Below, one piece after another: positions 5,566 to 13,102 of a stretch of 13,104 bases of DNA. Numbering within the stretch: the stretch's first letter is position 1; each line of letters begins with the position of its first letter. The stretch is from positions 1 through 13,104 of the forward strand of contig DDQK01000013.1 in NCBI GenBank assembly GCA_002342665.1, written 5' to 3'. This stretch comes from Prevotella sp. UBA2444 (GTDB lineage: Bacteria > Bacteroidota > Bacteroidia > Bacteroidales > Bacteroidaceae). Under the pieces are notes generated by a model that was not told where the DNA came from, searched no databases, and saw only the letters and a program-made list of their open reading frames with translations. The translations under genes and the position numbers were made by a program.

Positions 5566-6189
5566 TTGAGACGCTTCGCAGAAATACAATTGATTGTGCT
5601 GTCACTGTTGCCTCTGCTGGTGGCGGGATGCGGGAATCGTACCCCAGAGCCGGAAAAGGAGCCCCATAACGCCTTCTCTGTGGTCGTGCCGGAAGGTGAA
5701 CTGACAGAGTTGTCCGACACGCTGGACACGGAGGTGAAGATGCAGATCATCAGCGGAATCGTGCTGGAGCGTGTGAAGGATATCTATGCTTTGGTGAAAT
5801 CGGACTTTATGGAGAATGGTGGAGCCGGTGAAAATGAGCTGTTCGACAAGGCATATTGTTCCAAGTCGTGGAACAAGTTACTCATGGCCGTGCGCTGGAA
5901 GGAGAACCTGACGGGTGCACTGTTCTTTGAGTCCAATTATTGGTCGATGACACGTGATGCTGGTATTGTTTCCTTCGACGAGTTTGAAGTGACCAATATT
6001 GAACTGGAACCTCAGATGATGGCCTCAGTGTCGTTCACGGTCTATGAGGCTACTACCTATGTACCCGCCCGAATCGATCTGGTATTTGAAGAGGGACGGT
6101 GGGTAATCGACAATTTCCACAACTTGAAGTACATGACAGATTTTCGTGAGAGTATGTGGGATTTCCTTAGAAATGATCATTTGATGTAA
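5566..6189 (+). CDS. Putative lipoprotein, possibly DUF3828-like (207 aa, TTG start)
   Basis: The start is TTG: between the predicted transcription start (~5535) and the signal peptide there is no in-frame ATG or GTG, and the TTG gives a proper lipoprotein signal (MRRFAEIQ, hydrophobic core, lipobox VAGC with Cys22). Downstream ATGs would delete the signal. The residues after Cys (GNRTPEPEKEP) form a short acidic/Pro linker. The mature domain, about residues 60-205, has a helix VKDIYALVKSDF, an acidic loop, and strands ending in the pattern IDLVFEEGRWVIDNF. That mixed alpha/beta order recalls the NTF2-like fold of DUF3828/DUF4878-type Bacteroidales lipoproteins; the assignment is by impression only. 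It is 19 bp upstream of miaA and shares its transcript. Its function, presumably in the cell envelope, is unknown. Confidence 0.75.
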   Translation: MRRFAEIQLIVLSLLPLLVAGCGNRTPEPEKEPHNAFSVVVPEGELTELSDTLDTEVKMQIISGIVLERVKDIYALVKSDFMENGGAGENELFDKAYCSKSWNKLLMAVRWKENLTGALFFESNYWSMTRDAGIVSFDEFEVTNIELEPQMMASVSFTVYEATTYVPARIDLVFEEGRWVIDNFHNLKYMTDFRESMWDFLRNDHLM

Positions 6190-6208
6190 CGCTGACAGAT
6201 GTCCCGCT

Positions 6209-7147
6209 ATGAAGAAGATGATAACCATATTGGGACCGACTGCCAGTGGTAAGACGCCTGTAGCGGCAAGACTTGCGGCAGAGATTAGCGGAGAGATTAT
6301 CTCCGCAGACAGTCGTCAGGTGTATCGTCGCATGGATATCGGCACAGGCAAGGACTTGGCTGACTATACCGTCAGAATACCTGCAGCCCCAGTGGGCAAT
6401 GTCCGATATCATCTCATAGACATCCGGGAGCCGGGGACGAAATACAACCTGTTTGAGTATCAGCAGGATTTCTTCGATGCCTACCAGGAGATACGGGATA
6501 GGGGAGCGGTGCCCATTCTTTGTGGCGGTACGGGACTCTATATCGAAGCAGTGCTGAAGGGTTATCACTTGTCGCCTGTTCCCCAAAACCAGGTTTTGCG
6601 CGACAGCCTGGAGGGTAAGTCGCTTGGAGAACTGACGCAGCTGTTGGTGGCCTTGAAGGAGAAAAACGGCTCAACGATGCACAATACGACGGATGTGGAC
6701 TCCTGTCAGCGGGCCATCAGGGCTATTGAGATTGAGACCTATAACCTGGAGCATCCCGCTCCGAGGCGTGAGCTGCCTCCCGTCGAGTCACTCATCATAG
6801 GACTGGATATCAGCAGGGAGTTGCGTCGCGAGAAGATTACCCGTCGTCTGAAAGCCAGGCTTGAAGAAGGGATGGTCGACGAAGTGAAGGCATTGCTCGA
6901 CGAAGGTATTCCTGCCGAAGACTTGATTTACTATGGGCTGGAATACAAGTTCGTCACGGAATATCTGACAGGACAGACCACTTACGAGGAGATGTTCCAA
7001 CGGCTGGAGATAGCCATCCATCAGTTTGCCAAGCGGCAGATGACATGGTTCCGCGGAATGGAGCGCAGGGGATTTACCATCCACTGGATAGACACAACCC
7101 TCCCGATGGAGGACAAAATAGAAAGGATCAAGGAGTTATGGCAGTAG
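6209..7147 (+). CDS. miaA: tRNA dimethylallyltransferase MiaA
   Basis: MiaA transfers the dimethylallyl group from DMAPP to N6 of A37 in tRNAs that read UNN codons, the first step towards ms2i6A. At 312 aa it has the expected length. The P-loop GPTASGKT (residues 9-16), the catalytic/DMAPP-binding DSRQVY (34-39) and GTGKD (about 45-49) are intact. GGTGLYIEAVLKGY is the conserved central motif, and CQRAIRAIEIE corresponds to the RRVIRALE tRNA-contact helix. The C-terminal part has YYGLEYKF and RQMTWFRGM, also typical. The ATG at 6209 puts the P-loop at the usual distance. It is the middle gene of the operon, and its last 10 bp overlap the lipid-kinase start. Confidence 0.96.
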   Translation: MKKMITILGPTASGKTPVAARLAAEISGEIISADSRQVYRRMDIGTGKDLADYTVRIPAAPVGNVRYHLIDIREPGTKYNLFEYQQDFFDAYQEIRDRGAVPILCGGTGLYIEAVLKGYHLSPVPQNQVLRDSLEGKSLGELTQLLVALKEKNGSTMHNTTDVDSCQRAIRAIEIETYNLEHPAPRRELPPVESLIIGLDISRELRREKITRRLKARLEEGMVDEVKALLDEGIPAEDLIYYGLEYKFVTEYLTGQTTYEEMFQRLEIAIHQFAKRQMTWFRGMERRGFTIHWIDTTLPMEDKIERIKELWQ

Positions 7148-8073
7148 CATCAACACGCTGGGGCATTCTGTACTGCCCCAAGACAGGCCTGCTGGGCAAG
7201 AGCAAGCAGGGAGAACGGATTCAGCGGGCATTGGACAACCGCAAGGTGGATTACGATTTCGTGCAGAGCGAGACGTCCGGCAGTGTGGAGCGCCTCGTGA
7301 GGATGATGATCAGCAATGGCTATAAGACCATCATCATCGCTGGTGGCGACTCAGCCTTGAACGATGCCGCCAATTGTCTGATGCAGGAAGAGAAGAGCGT
7401 GCGCGACGAGATAGCACTGGGGGTGATTCCCAATGGCGTGATGAACGACTTCGCCCGCTTCTGGGATTTCGATGAGGACCATGTGGAACAGACTATAGAC
7501 TGGCTGCTGCTGCACCGTACGCGTAAGATCGACTTGGGCTGCATCCGCTATGTGAATGCCAAGGGCGAGAAGTGCCACCGATACTTCCTCAACTGCCTGA
7601 ATATCGGTATGACTGCCGATATCATGAATCTGCGCCGACAGACACGCCGGCTTTTCGGCTCGCGTACCCTGTCGTTCGTCTCTTCGCTCTTCGTGATGTT
7701 CTTCCACAGGATGGAGTATAAGATGAAACTGCGCATTAATAGCGATACCATCGACCGCAAGGTGATGACAGTCTGCATCGGTAATGCTACAGGCTATGGA
7801 CAGACTCCCAATGCAGTACCTTACAATGGCATGTTGGATGTCTCAGTGGTCTATCATCCCGAGGTGGTACAACTGATAGAGGGACTGTGGCTATTGATCA
7901 CAGGGCGCTTCCTGAACCATCGCAGCGTGCACCCCTACCGTACGACAGAGGTGCGTGTCGACGAGGCCTTGCATGCCCTCGTCGGTATCGACGGACGACT
8001 GATGAAGACGCCTGTTGGAGCGTTTAAGGTCGATGTCGAGCAAGAGGTCATCAACTTCCTGATACCGGCATGA
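7138..8073 (+). CDS. Diacylglycerol kinase-family lipid kinase
   Basis: The family (DAGK catalytic domain, YegS/DgkB-like) phosphorylates diacylglycerol or related lipids at the membrane. I chose the ATG at 7138 because AGGAG lies just ahead (7131-7135) and the product starts with the first family strand (TRWGILYCPKTG); a longer frame from 7045 lies inside miaA. Length 311 aa. The nucleotide-binding loop is GGDSALND (69-76), where most relatives have GGDGTLNE. The second loop, IPNGVMNDFAR (97-107), replaces the usual PxGTxND. The C-terminal domain has CIGNATGYGQTPNAVPYNGMLDV, a good match to the family's GNxxxxGGGxxxxPxAxxDGxLDV. The overall fold is secure, but the altered loops leave substrate and activity uncertain. 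A strong terminator follows. Confidence 0.9.
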   Translation: MAVASTRWGILYCPKTGLLGKSKQGERIQRALDNRKVDYDFVQSETSGSVERLVRMMISNGYKTIIIAGGDSALNDAANCLMQEEKSVRDEIALGVIPNGVMNDFARFWDFDEDHVEQTIDWLLLHRTRKIDLGCIRYVNAKGEKCHRYFLNCLNIGMTADIMNLRRQTRRLFGSRTLSFVSSLFVMFFHRMEYKMKLRINSDTIDRKVMTVCIGNATGYGQTPNAVPYNGMLDVSVVYHPEVVQLIEGLWLLITGRFLNHRSVHPYRTTEVRVDEALHALVGIDGRLMKTPVGAFKVDVEQEVINFLIPA

Positions 8074-8077
8074 AGAC

Positions 8078-8107
8078 AGAGGTTGCGAGTTCCGCAACCT
8101 CTTTTTT
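8078..8107 (+). terminator. Rho-independent terminator after the lipid kinase gene
   Basis: A perfect 10-bp stem (AGAGGTTGCG / CGCAACCTCT) with loop AGTTC is followed by a run of six T. It closes the lipoprotein-miaA-lipid kinase operon 5 bp after the stop codon. Confidence 0.93.
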
Positions 8108-8138
8108 GCTTAAATAATTGTTAAAACATCGGATTTCC

Positions 8139-8169
8139 TTTGTTGGCTCGATTAAAATGCTTAATTTTG
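8139..8169 (+). promoter_or_regulatory. Bacteroidetes-type promoter of the glycogen operon
   Basis: TTTG at 8139-8142 and TAATTTTG at 8162-8169 are exactly 19 bp apart, a full consensus match. The predicted start near 8176 leaves a leader of about 52 nt with an AAGGA sequence (8220-8224) ahead of the ATG. Confidence 0.78.
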
Positions 8170-8227
8170 GGGTCGCGTATCTAAAACGCTAAAACAGCAA
8201 ACTAATATAAAAACCTATCAAGGAACT

Positions 8228-10210
8228 ATGAGTTATTTACGTTTAGAAAAAGCCGTGATGACTAACCTGCAGGAAAGTCTACGCCGCGAATTACTCAGAA
8301 CCAACCGTTCAGGTGCCTACAGCAGTTCTACGCTTGTGGACTGCAACACTCGTAAGTACCACGGTCTGCTGGTCGTTCCTGTACCAGAGCTCGACGATGA
8401 GAACCATGTGCTATTGTCGTCGCTCGACTGTACGGTCATCCAGCATGGGGCGGAGTTCAATCTGGGCCTGCACAAGTATCAGGGCAACACATTCAGTCCT
8501 AACGGACACAAGTACATCCGTGAGTTTGATGCCAGCCTCGTACCGACTACTACGTATCGCGTGGGAGGCGTAATCCTGAAGAAGGAGGTCATCTTTCAGG
8601 CCTACGAAGACCGCATCCTGATCCGCTACACGCTGGTGGATGCCCACTCGGCTACCACGCTGAGGTTCCGCCCGTTCCTGGCCTTCCGCTCGGTGCGTCA
8701 GTTTACTCATGAGAACGCCACGGCCAGCCGTGAATATACGGCTGTGGATGGCGGCATCAAGACCTGTATGTATGCTGGCTATCCCGACCTCTACATGCAG
8801 TTCTCGAAGAAGAATGAGTTCGTATTCCAACCCGACTGGTATCGTGGCATCGAATATCCGAAAGAGCAGGAGCGTGGCTACGCCTCCAATGAGGATCTCT
8901 ACGTGCCCGGTTATTTCGAGATGCCTATCAAGAAGGGCGAGAGCATCGTCTTCTCTGGCTCAACCTCACAGATCAAGGCTTCATCGCTGAAGAAGTTGTT
9001 CGAGAGTGAGGTAAGCTTGCGTGTTCCTCGTGACAATTTCTATCACTGTCTGGTGACGGCAGCCCACCAGTTCCACTTCCGCGATCGTCGCAGTGGCAGT
9101 TCTGCAGAGCATCTTGACGACAATGACGACCGCTATCTGCTGGCAGGCTATCCCTGGTTTAAGTGCAGGGCTCGCGATACGTTTATCGCACTGCCGGGAC
9201 TGACGCTGGCCATCGGTGAGCAGGACTATTTCGAACACGTGATGAAGACTGCCGAGAAAGGTCTCCGTGAATTCATGGAGGAGAAACCGCTGTCGGTGAA
9301 GATTTACGAGATAGAACAACCCGACGTGCCCCTGTGGGCTATCTGGGCTATCCAGCAGTATGTGAAGGATGCCGGCAAGGATAAGGGTTACGAGATGTAT
9401 GGCCAGCTGGTAAGCGACATCGTAGACTATATCATCAAGGGTGGTCACCCGAATCTTCGACTCGATGAGAACGGGCTGCTCTACTCTAACGGTCGTGACA
9501 AGGCAGTGACGTGGATGAACTCGACGGCCAATGGACGTCCGGTGGTACCGCGCTCAGGCTATATCGTGGAGTTCAACGCCCTATGGTACAATGCCCTGAA
9601 GTTCTGCGCAGCCATGAAGACCGACCAAGGGAAGGCCAAGGAGGCCGAGAAGTTGGAAAAGCAGGCAGAACTGGCCAAGCAGTCGTTCGTGGAGACCTTC
9701 GTCAATGAATATGGTTATCTGCTCGACTATGTCGATGGTAATATGATGGACTGGAGCGTGCGCCCGAACCAGATATTCGCTGTGGCTCTCGACTATTCGC
9801 CGCTGAATCAGCAGCAGATGAAGAGCGTGGTGGATATCTGCACCCGAGAGCTGCTCACCCCGAAGGGACTGCGCTCCCTCTCTCCGAAGAGTGGTGGCTA
9901 CAACCCGATGTACGTTGGTCCGCAGACACAGCGCGACTACGCCTACCATCAGGGAACGGCCTGGCCCTGGCTCGGCGGCTTCTATATGGAGGCTTGCCTG
10001 AAACTCTACAAGCGTTCTCGCCTGAGCTTCATCGAGCGTCAGCTCGTGGGCTATGAGGATGAGATCGACTATCATGCTATTGGAACCATCTCTGAGCTGT
10101 TCGACGGCAATCCCCCGTTCCATGGACGCGGTGCCATGTCGTTTGCCATGAACGTGGCAGAGATCCTGCGCACGTTGCAGCTCATGGATAAGTATTCATA
10201 TCAAAAGTAA
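8228..10210 (+). CDS. Glycogen debranching enzyme (amylo-alpha-1,6-glucosidase type)
   Basis: This is predicted to hydrolyse alpha-1,6 branch points of glycogen in the cytoplasm. The 660 aa match the bacterial/archaeal-type two-domain enzyme. The N-terminal beta-rich domain (about 20-260) starts with NRSGAYSSSTLVDCNTRKYHGLLV, a close match to the family's N-G-x-G-x-Y-x-S-x-T...N-T-R-x-Y-H-G-L-L. The C-terminal (alpha/alpha)6-barrel domain (about 285-655) carries AGYPWFKCRARDTFIALPG (306-324), YAYHQGTAWPWLGG (571-584) and SELFDGNPPFHGRG (622-635), equivalents of the conserved barrel loops containing candidate acidic catalytic residues. It is the first gene of the operon, with its own promoter, and lies 12 bp before the glycosyltransferase. 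The gene order fits glycogen turnover. Confidence 0.95.
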   Translation: MSYLRLEKAVMTNLQESLRRELLRTNRSGAYSSSTLVDCNTRKYHGLLVVPVPELDDENHVLLSSLDCTVIQHGAEFNLGLHKYQGNTFSPNGHKYIREFDASLVPTTTYRVGGVILKKEVIFQAYEDRILIRYTLVDAHSATTLRFRPFLAFRSVRQFTHENATASREYTAVDGGIKTCMYAGYPDLYMQFSKKNEFVFQPDWYRGIEYPKEQERGYASNEDLYVPGYFEMPIKKGESIVFSGSTSQIKASSLKKLFESEVSLRVPRDNFYHCLVTAAHQFHFRDRRSGSSAEHLDDNDDRYLLAGYPWFKCRARDTFIALPGLTLAIGEQDYFEHVMKTAEKGLREFMEEKPLSVKIYEIEQPDVPLWAIWAIQQYVKDAGKDKGYEMYGQLVSDIVDYIIKGGHPNLRLDENGLLYSNGRDKAVTWMNSTANGRPVVPRSGYIVEFNALWYNALKFCAAMKTDQGKAKEAEKLEKQAELAKQSFVETFVNEYGYLLDYVDGNMMDWSVRPNQIFAVALDYSPLNQQQMKSVVDICTRELLTPKGLRSLSPKSGGYNPMYVGPQTQRDYAYHQGTAWPWLGGFYMEACLKLYKRSRLSFIERQLVGYEDEIDYHAIGTISELFDGNPPFHGRGAMSFAMNVAEILRTLQLMDKYSYQK

Positions 10211-10216
10211 GGAGGA
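10208..10216 (+). promoter_or_regulatory. Strong Shine-Dalgarno sequence for the glycosyltransferase
   Basis: TAAGGAGGA overlaps the stop codon of the debranching enzyme and precedes the next ATG by 6 nt. Such an extended anti-16S match is uncommon in Bacteroidetes, where most genes here show only weak or A-rich leaders. It fixes the start at 10223 and suggests efficient re-initiation. Confidence 0.7.
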
Positions 10217-10222
10217 ACGACT

Positions 10223-11494
10223 ATGAAAGTATTAATGTTTGGATGGGAGTATCCTCCTCACGTATTTGGTGGACTCGCCACTGCTAACTATGGTATCTCT
10301 GAAGGCTTGAAAGCTCAGGGAGACATCGAGACCGTGCTCTGTCTGCCGCACCCGTTTGGCGACGAGAGCCAGCATGCCTGCCGCATCGTGGCCATGAACG
10401 CTGTGCCCATTGCCTGGCGCGACGTAGACTACGACTATGTGAAGCAGCGTGTGGGCAATATCATGGATCCTGACTACTATTTCAAGCTCCGTGAGCATAT
10501 CTATGCCGACTTCAACTATATGAACGTGAACGACCTCGGCGCAATGGAATTTGCCGGTGGCTATCCCGGCAATCTGCACGAGGAGATCAACAACTACTCG
10601 ATCATCGCCGGCCAGGTGGCCCGTACTGAGGAGTTCGATATCATCCATGCTCACGACTGGCTCACTTTCCCCGCAGGTATCCATGCCAAGCAGGTGAGCG
10701 GAAAGCCTCTCTGCATTCATGTCCATGCCACCGACTTCGACCGCAGCCGTGGTAAGGTGAACCCCACTGTCTACTCGATTGAGAAGAACGGTATGGACTG
10801 GGCCGACTGCATCATGTGTGTGTCAGAGCTGACCCGTCAGACGGTCATCAATCAGTATCATCAGGATCCGCGCAAGTGCTTCACCGTCCACAATGCCGTC
10901 TATCCCCTGCCCGAGGAGTATCAGGCCATTCCGCGTCCTGACCACACTGGCAAGGAGAAGGTGGTGACGTTCCTCGGACGTATCACGATGCAGAAGGGAC
11001 CGGAGTACTTCGTAGAAGCTGCCAACATGGTGCTGCAGCGCACGCGCAACGTACGCTTCTGCATGGCCGGTTCGGGCGACATGATGGACGCCATGATCTA
11101 TCTGGCTGCCGAACGCGGCATTGCCGACCGTTTCCACTTCCCCGGTTTTATGCGCGGTAAGCAAGTTTACGAATGCCTCAAGGACTCTGATGTATACGTG
11201 ATGCCTTCTGTATCCGAGCCTTTCGGTATCTCGCCTCTGGAGGCCATGCAGTGCGGCACGCCTTCGATCATCTCGAAGCAGTCAGGCTGTGCTGAGATCC
11301 TCGACAACTGTATCAAGGTCGACTACTGGGACATCCACGCCCTGGCCGATGCCATCTACTCCATCTGTATGAACGAGTCGCTCTTCCAGTACCTCAAGGA
11401 GGAAGGCAAGCGCGAGGTTGACCAGATTACATGGGAGAAAGTGGGTACATGGATCCGTACACTCTATCGCCGTACACTCGGCTGGGAACAGTAA
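10223..11494 (+). CDS. GT4/GT5-like glycosyltransferase, probable glycogen synthase-type enzyme
   Basis: This is a GT-B fold glycosyltransferase of 423 aa, likely adding glucose from a nucleotide sugar to an alpha-glucan. The N-terminal domain starts MKVLMFGWEYPPHVFGGLA, with the glycine-rich acceptor/donor loop at residues 13-18 (bacterial GlgA has K-x-GGL there). HAHDWLT (142-148) is the conserved linker-proximal motif. In the C-terminal domain, Arg253 and Lys258 of GRITMQKG contact the donor phosphates, and Glu332/Glu340 of EPFGISPLE form the EX7E motif. Placement between a debranching enzyme and a GH57 protein argues for a role in glycogen synthesis. A different alpha-glucan or maltooligosaccharide product is possible, and whether the donor is ADP- or UDP-glucose cannot be read from sequence. 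I therefore give no symbol. Confidence 0.88.
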   Translation: MKVLMFGWEYPPHVFGGLATANYGISEGLKAQGDIETVLCLPHPFGDESQHACRIVAMNAVPIAWRDVDYDYVKQRVGNIMDPDYYFKLREHIYADFNYMNVNDLGAMEFAGGYPGNLHEEINNYSIIAGQVARTEEFDIIHAHDWLTFPAGIHAKQVSGKPLCIHVHATDFDRSRGKVNPTVYSIEKNGMDWADCIMCVSELTRQTVINQYHQDPRKCFTVHNAVYPLPEEYQAIPRPDHTGKEKVVTFLGRITMQKGPEYFVEAANMVLQRTRNVRFCMAGSGDMMDAMIYLAAERGIADRFHFPGFMRGKQVYECLKDSDVYVMPSVSEPFGISPLEAMQCGTPSIISKQSGCAEILDNCIKVDYWDIHALADAIYSICMNESLFQYLKEEGKREVDQITWEKVGTWIRTLYRRTLGWEQ

Positions 11495-11522
11495 CATTAA
11501 ACATTAAACAATAAACAATAAA
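11495..11522 (+). repeat. Four tandem 7-bp units (CAWTAAA) in the operon spacer
   Basis: The gap between the glycosyltransferase and GH57 genes is CATTAAA twice then CAATAAA twice, starting directly after the stop codon. It leaves only CGTGAT before the ATG at 11529, with no Shine-Dalgarno. The A-rich unstructured stretch may itself serve as the translation-initiation region, as A-rich leaders do in Bacteroidetes. Confidence 0.85.
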
Positions 11523-11528
11523 CGTGAT

Positions 11529-12899
11529 ATGAAAACAATTTGTTTATATTTCGAGATACATCAGATTATTCATCTGAAAAGATATCGTTTCTTTGATATC
11601 GGTACCGATCATTATTACTATGACGACTACGAGAACGAGCGTAGCATCACCGATATCGCAGAGCGTAGTTATATGCCAGCCCTGAACACGCTGCAGGAGA
11701 TGATCAAGGAGAACGGCAACTACTTCAAGGTGGCCTTCTCGCTCTCCGGTACAGGTATTGAGCAGCTGGAGATGCACGCCCCGCAGGTTATCGAGAAGCT
11801 GCAGGAGCTGAACCAGACTGGTTGCGTGGAGTTCCTCGCCGAGCCCTACAGCCACGGTCTGTCGTCGCTGGCCAACAACGACAAGCATGAGGAGACCTTT
11901 GCTCGCGACGTGAAGAAGCAGGCCGCGAAGATCGAGGAACTCTTCGGCAAGAAACCCAGTGTGTTCCGTAATTCCTCACTCATCTACAGCGACGATATCG
12001 GTGCCCAGGTGGCTGCACTCGGATTCAAAGGTATGCTGACAGAAGGTGCCAAGCACGTGCTCGGCTGGAAGAGTCCGCACTATGTCTACAACTGCAACAT
12101 CGCTCCCAACCTGAAGCTGTTGCTCCGCGATGTAGAACTGTCGGATGACATCTCCCTGCGCTTCAACAACTCAGAGTGGGACGGCTATCCTCTCTTTGCC
12201 GATGCCTATATCGATCGCATCGCACGCTTCCCCGAGGAAGAGCAGATCATCAACATCTTCATGGAACTGTCTGCCCTGGGTATCGCCCAGCCACTCAGCA
12301 GCAATATCCTGGAGTTCCTGAAGGCACTGCCTGCATGTGCCAAGGAGAAAGGCATCAACTTCATGACGCCGACGGAGATCTGCAAGGCCTGCAAGAGCGT
12401 GGGCCAGATTGATGTACCCGACACCCTCTCTTGGGTCGACGAGGAGCGCGACGTCAGTTGCTGGCTGGGTAACGCCATGCAGCACGAGGCCTTCAACAAG
12501 CTCTATAGCGTGGCCGACCGTCTGCTGATTGCCAACGATCCGCGTATCAATCAGGACTGGGACTATCTGCAGGCCTCCAATAACTTCCGCTTCATGACTA
12601 CCAAGCCATCCAACGTGGGCCTGGACCGTGGCATCTATAGCGGACCGTTCGATGCCTTCACAAACTACATGAACATCCTTGGCGACTTCATTAATCGCGT
12701 CAACGCCCTCTATCCGCTCGACATCGACAATGATGAGCTCGAAGGATTGCTCACCACCATCAAGAACCAGGGTGATGAGATAGAGATGAAGGATAAGGAG
12801 ATCACCCGCCTGAAGGCACGCCTGGAGAAATACGAGGCAGCTAAGCCTGCTGCCAAGAAACCGGCAGCCAAGAAGGCACCTGCTAAGAAGGCAGAGTAA
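11529..12899 (+). CDS. GH57 alpha-amylase-like protein with altered catalytic region and coiled-coil/Lys-rich tail
   Basis: The GH57 (beta/alpha)7-barrel spans about residues 1-390. Region I is FEIHQIIHLK (His11-Gln12; most members have HQP). Region III is VEFLAEPYSHGL, in which Glu105 aligns with the nucleophile (usual LAETYYHSL). FRNSSLIYSDDIG (about 145-157) and the glycogen-cluster motif GFKGMLTEGAKHVLGWKSP follow. Region IV should read like FMDYETxGEHQ, but is FMELSALGIAQ, so the acid/base Asp is replaced by Glu246 and the following Glu/His are lost. The enzyme may be inactive or altered. Residues 404-432 have a heptad pattern (Leu404, Ile411, Ile418, Ile425, Leu432), then a tail of AAKKP-like repeats (437-456). 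It is the last gene of the glycogen operon. I am sure of the family and unsure of catalysis. Confidence 0.9.
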   Translation: MKTICLYFEIHQIIHLKRYRFFDIGTDHYYYDDYENERSITDIAERSYMPALNTLQEMIKENGNYFKVAFSLSGTGIEQLEMHAPQVIEKLQELNQTGCVEFLAEPYSHGLSSLANNDKHEETFARDVKKQAAKIEELFGKKPSVFRNSSLIYSDDIGAQVAALGFKGMLTEGAKHVLGWKSPHYVYNCNIAPNLKLLLRDVELSDDISLRFNNSEWDGYPLFADAYIDRIARFPEEEQIINIFMELSALGIAQPLSSNILEFLKALPACAKEKGINFMTPTEICKACKSVGQIDVPDTLSWVDEERDVSCWLGNAMQHEAFNKLYSVADRLLIANDPRINQDWDYLQASNNFRFMTTKPSNVGLDRGIYSGPFDAFTNYMNILGDFINRVNALYPLDIDNDELEGLLTTIKNQGDEIEMKDKEITRLKARLEKYEAAKPAAKKPAAKKAPAKKAE

Positions 12900-12904
12900 T
12901 AAGC

Positions 12905-12944
12905 AAAAAAGAGAATCGGGGCTGGCGCTCCGATTCTTTTTTTT
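12905..12944 (+). terminator. Terminator of the glycogen operon, likely bidirectional
   Basis: AGAATCGG (12912-12919) and CCGATTCT (12930-12937) form an 8-bp stem with a 10-nt GC-rich loop. Eight T follow (12937-12944) and six A precede it (12905-12910), so it can act on both strands. That fits the opposing reading frame ending at 12995. Confidence 0.88.
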
Positions 12945-12994
12945 GAATGACGACGAGGATGCTACTATTCACCCACCTGCTCCTGAATTTCTTT

Positions 12995-13102
12995 TTATAG
13001 GGAAATAATGGCCATACGCCGCAGTTGCCGGTCGGTCAGTTGCTGCCAAGCGGCATTTTCATGGCAGCCGTAAAGAGACTTCTTTCTGCTCCATGGAAGC
13101 TC
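12995..13102 (-). CDS. C-terminal end of an unidentified minus-strand protein (partial, 35 aa)
   Basis: On the minus strand a frame is open from the window edge to a TAA whose complement is at 12995-12997. It encodes 35 residues: ELPWSRKKSLYGC, then HENAAWQQLTDRQLRRMAIISL. The Trp/Gln/Arg-rich composition and helical WQQLTDRQLRRMA look protein-like. Convergence on the bidirectional terminator supports it. No family is recognised; without the upstream part it could still be a chance frame. The 50 bp between it and the terminator show no further signal. Confidence 0.4.
   Translation of the reverse strand, partial: ELPWSRKKSLYGCHENAAWQQLTDRQLRRMAIISL

Noticed and set aside
7045..7137. 31-residue N-terminal extension of the lipid kinase inside miaA
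   Set aside because: The ATG at 7138 has AGGAG directly upstream and gives the family's usual N-terminus; the extension is miaA sequence in another frame.
9581..10123. Antisense 180-aa frame within the debranching enzyme gene, and similar antisense frames in the glycogen genes
   Set aside because: All are fully opposite well-supported genes, with no recognisable motif or initiation signal.
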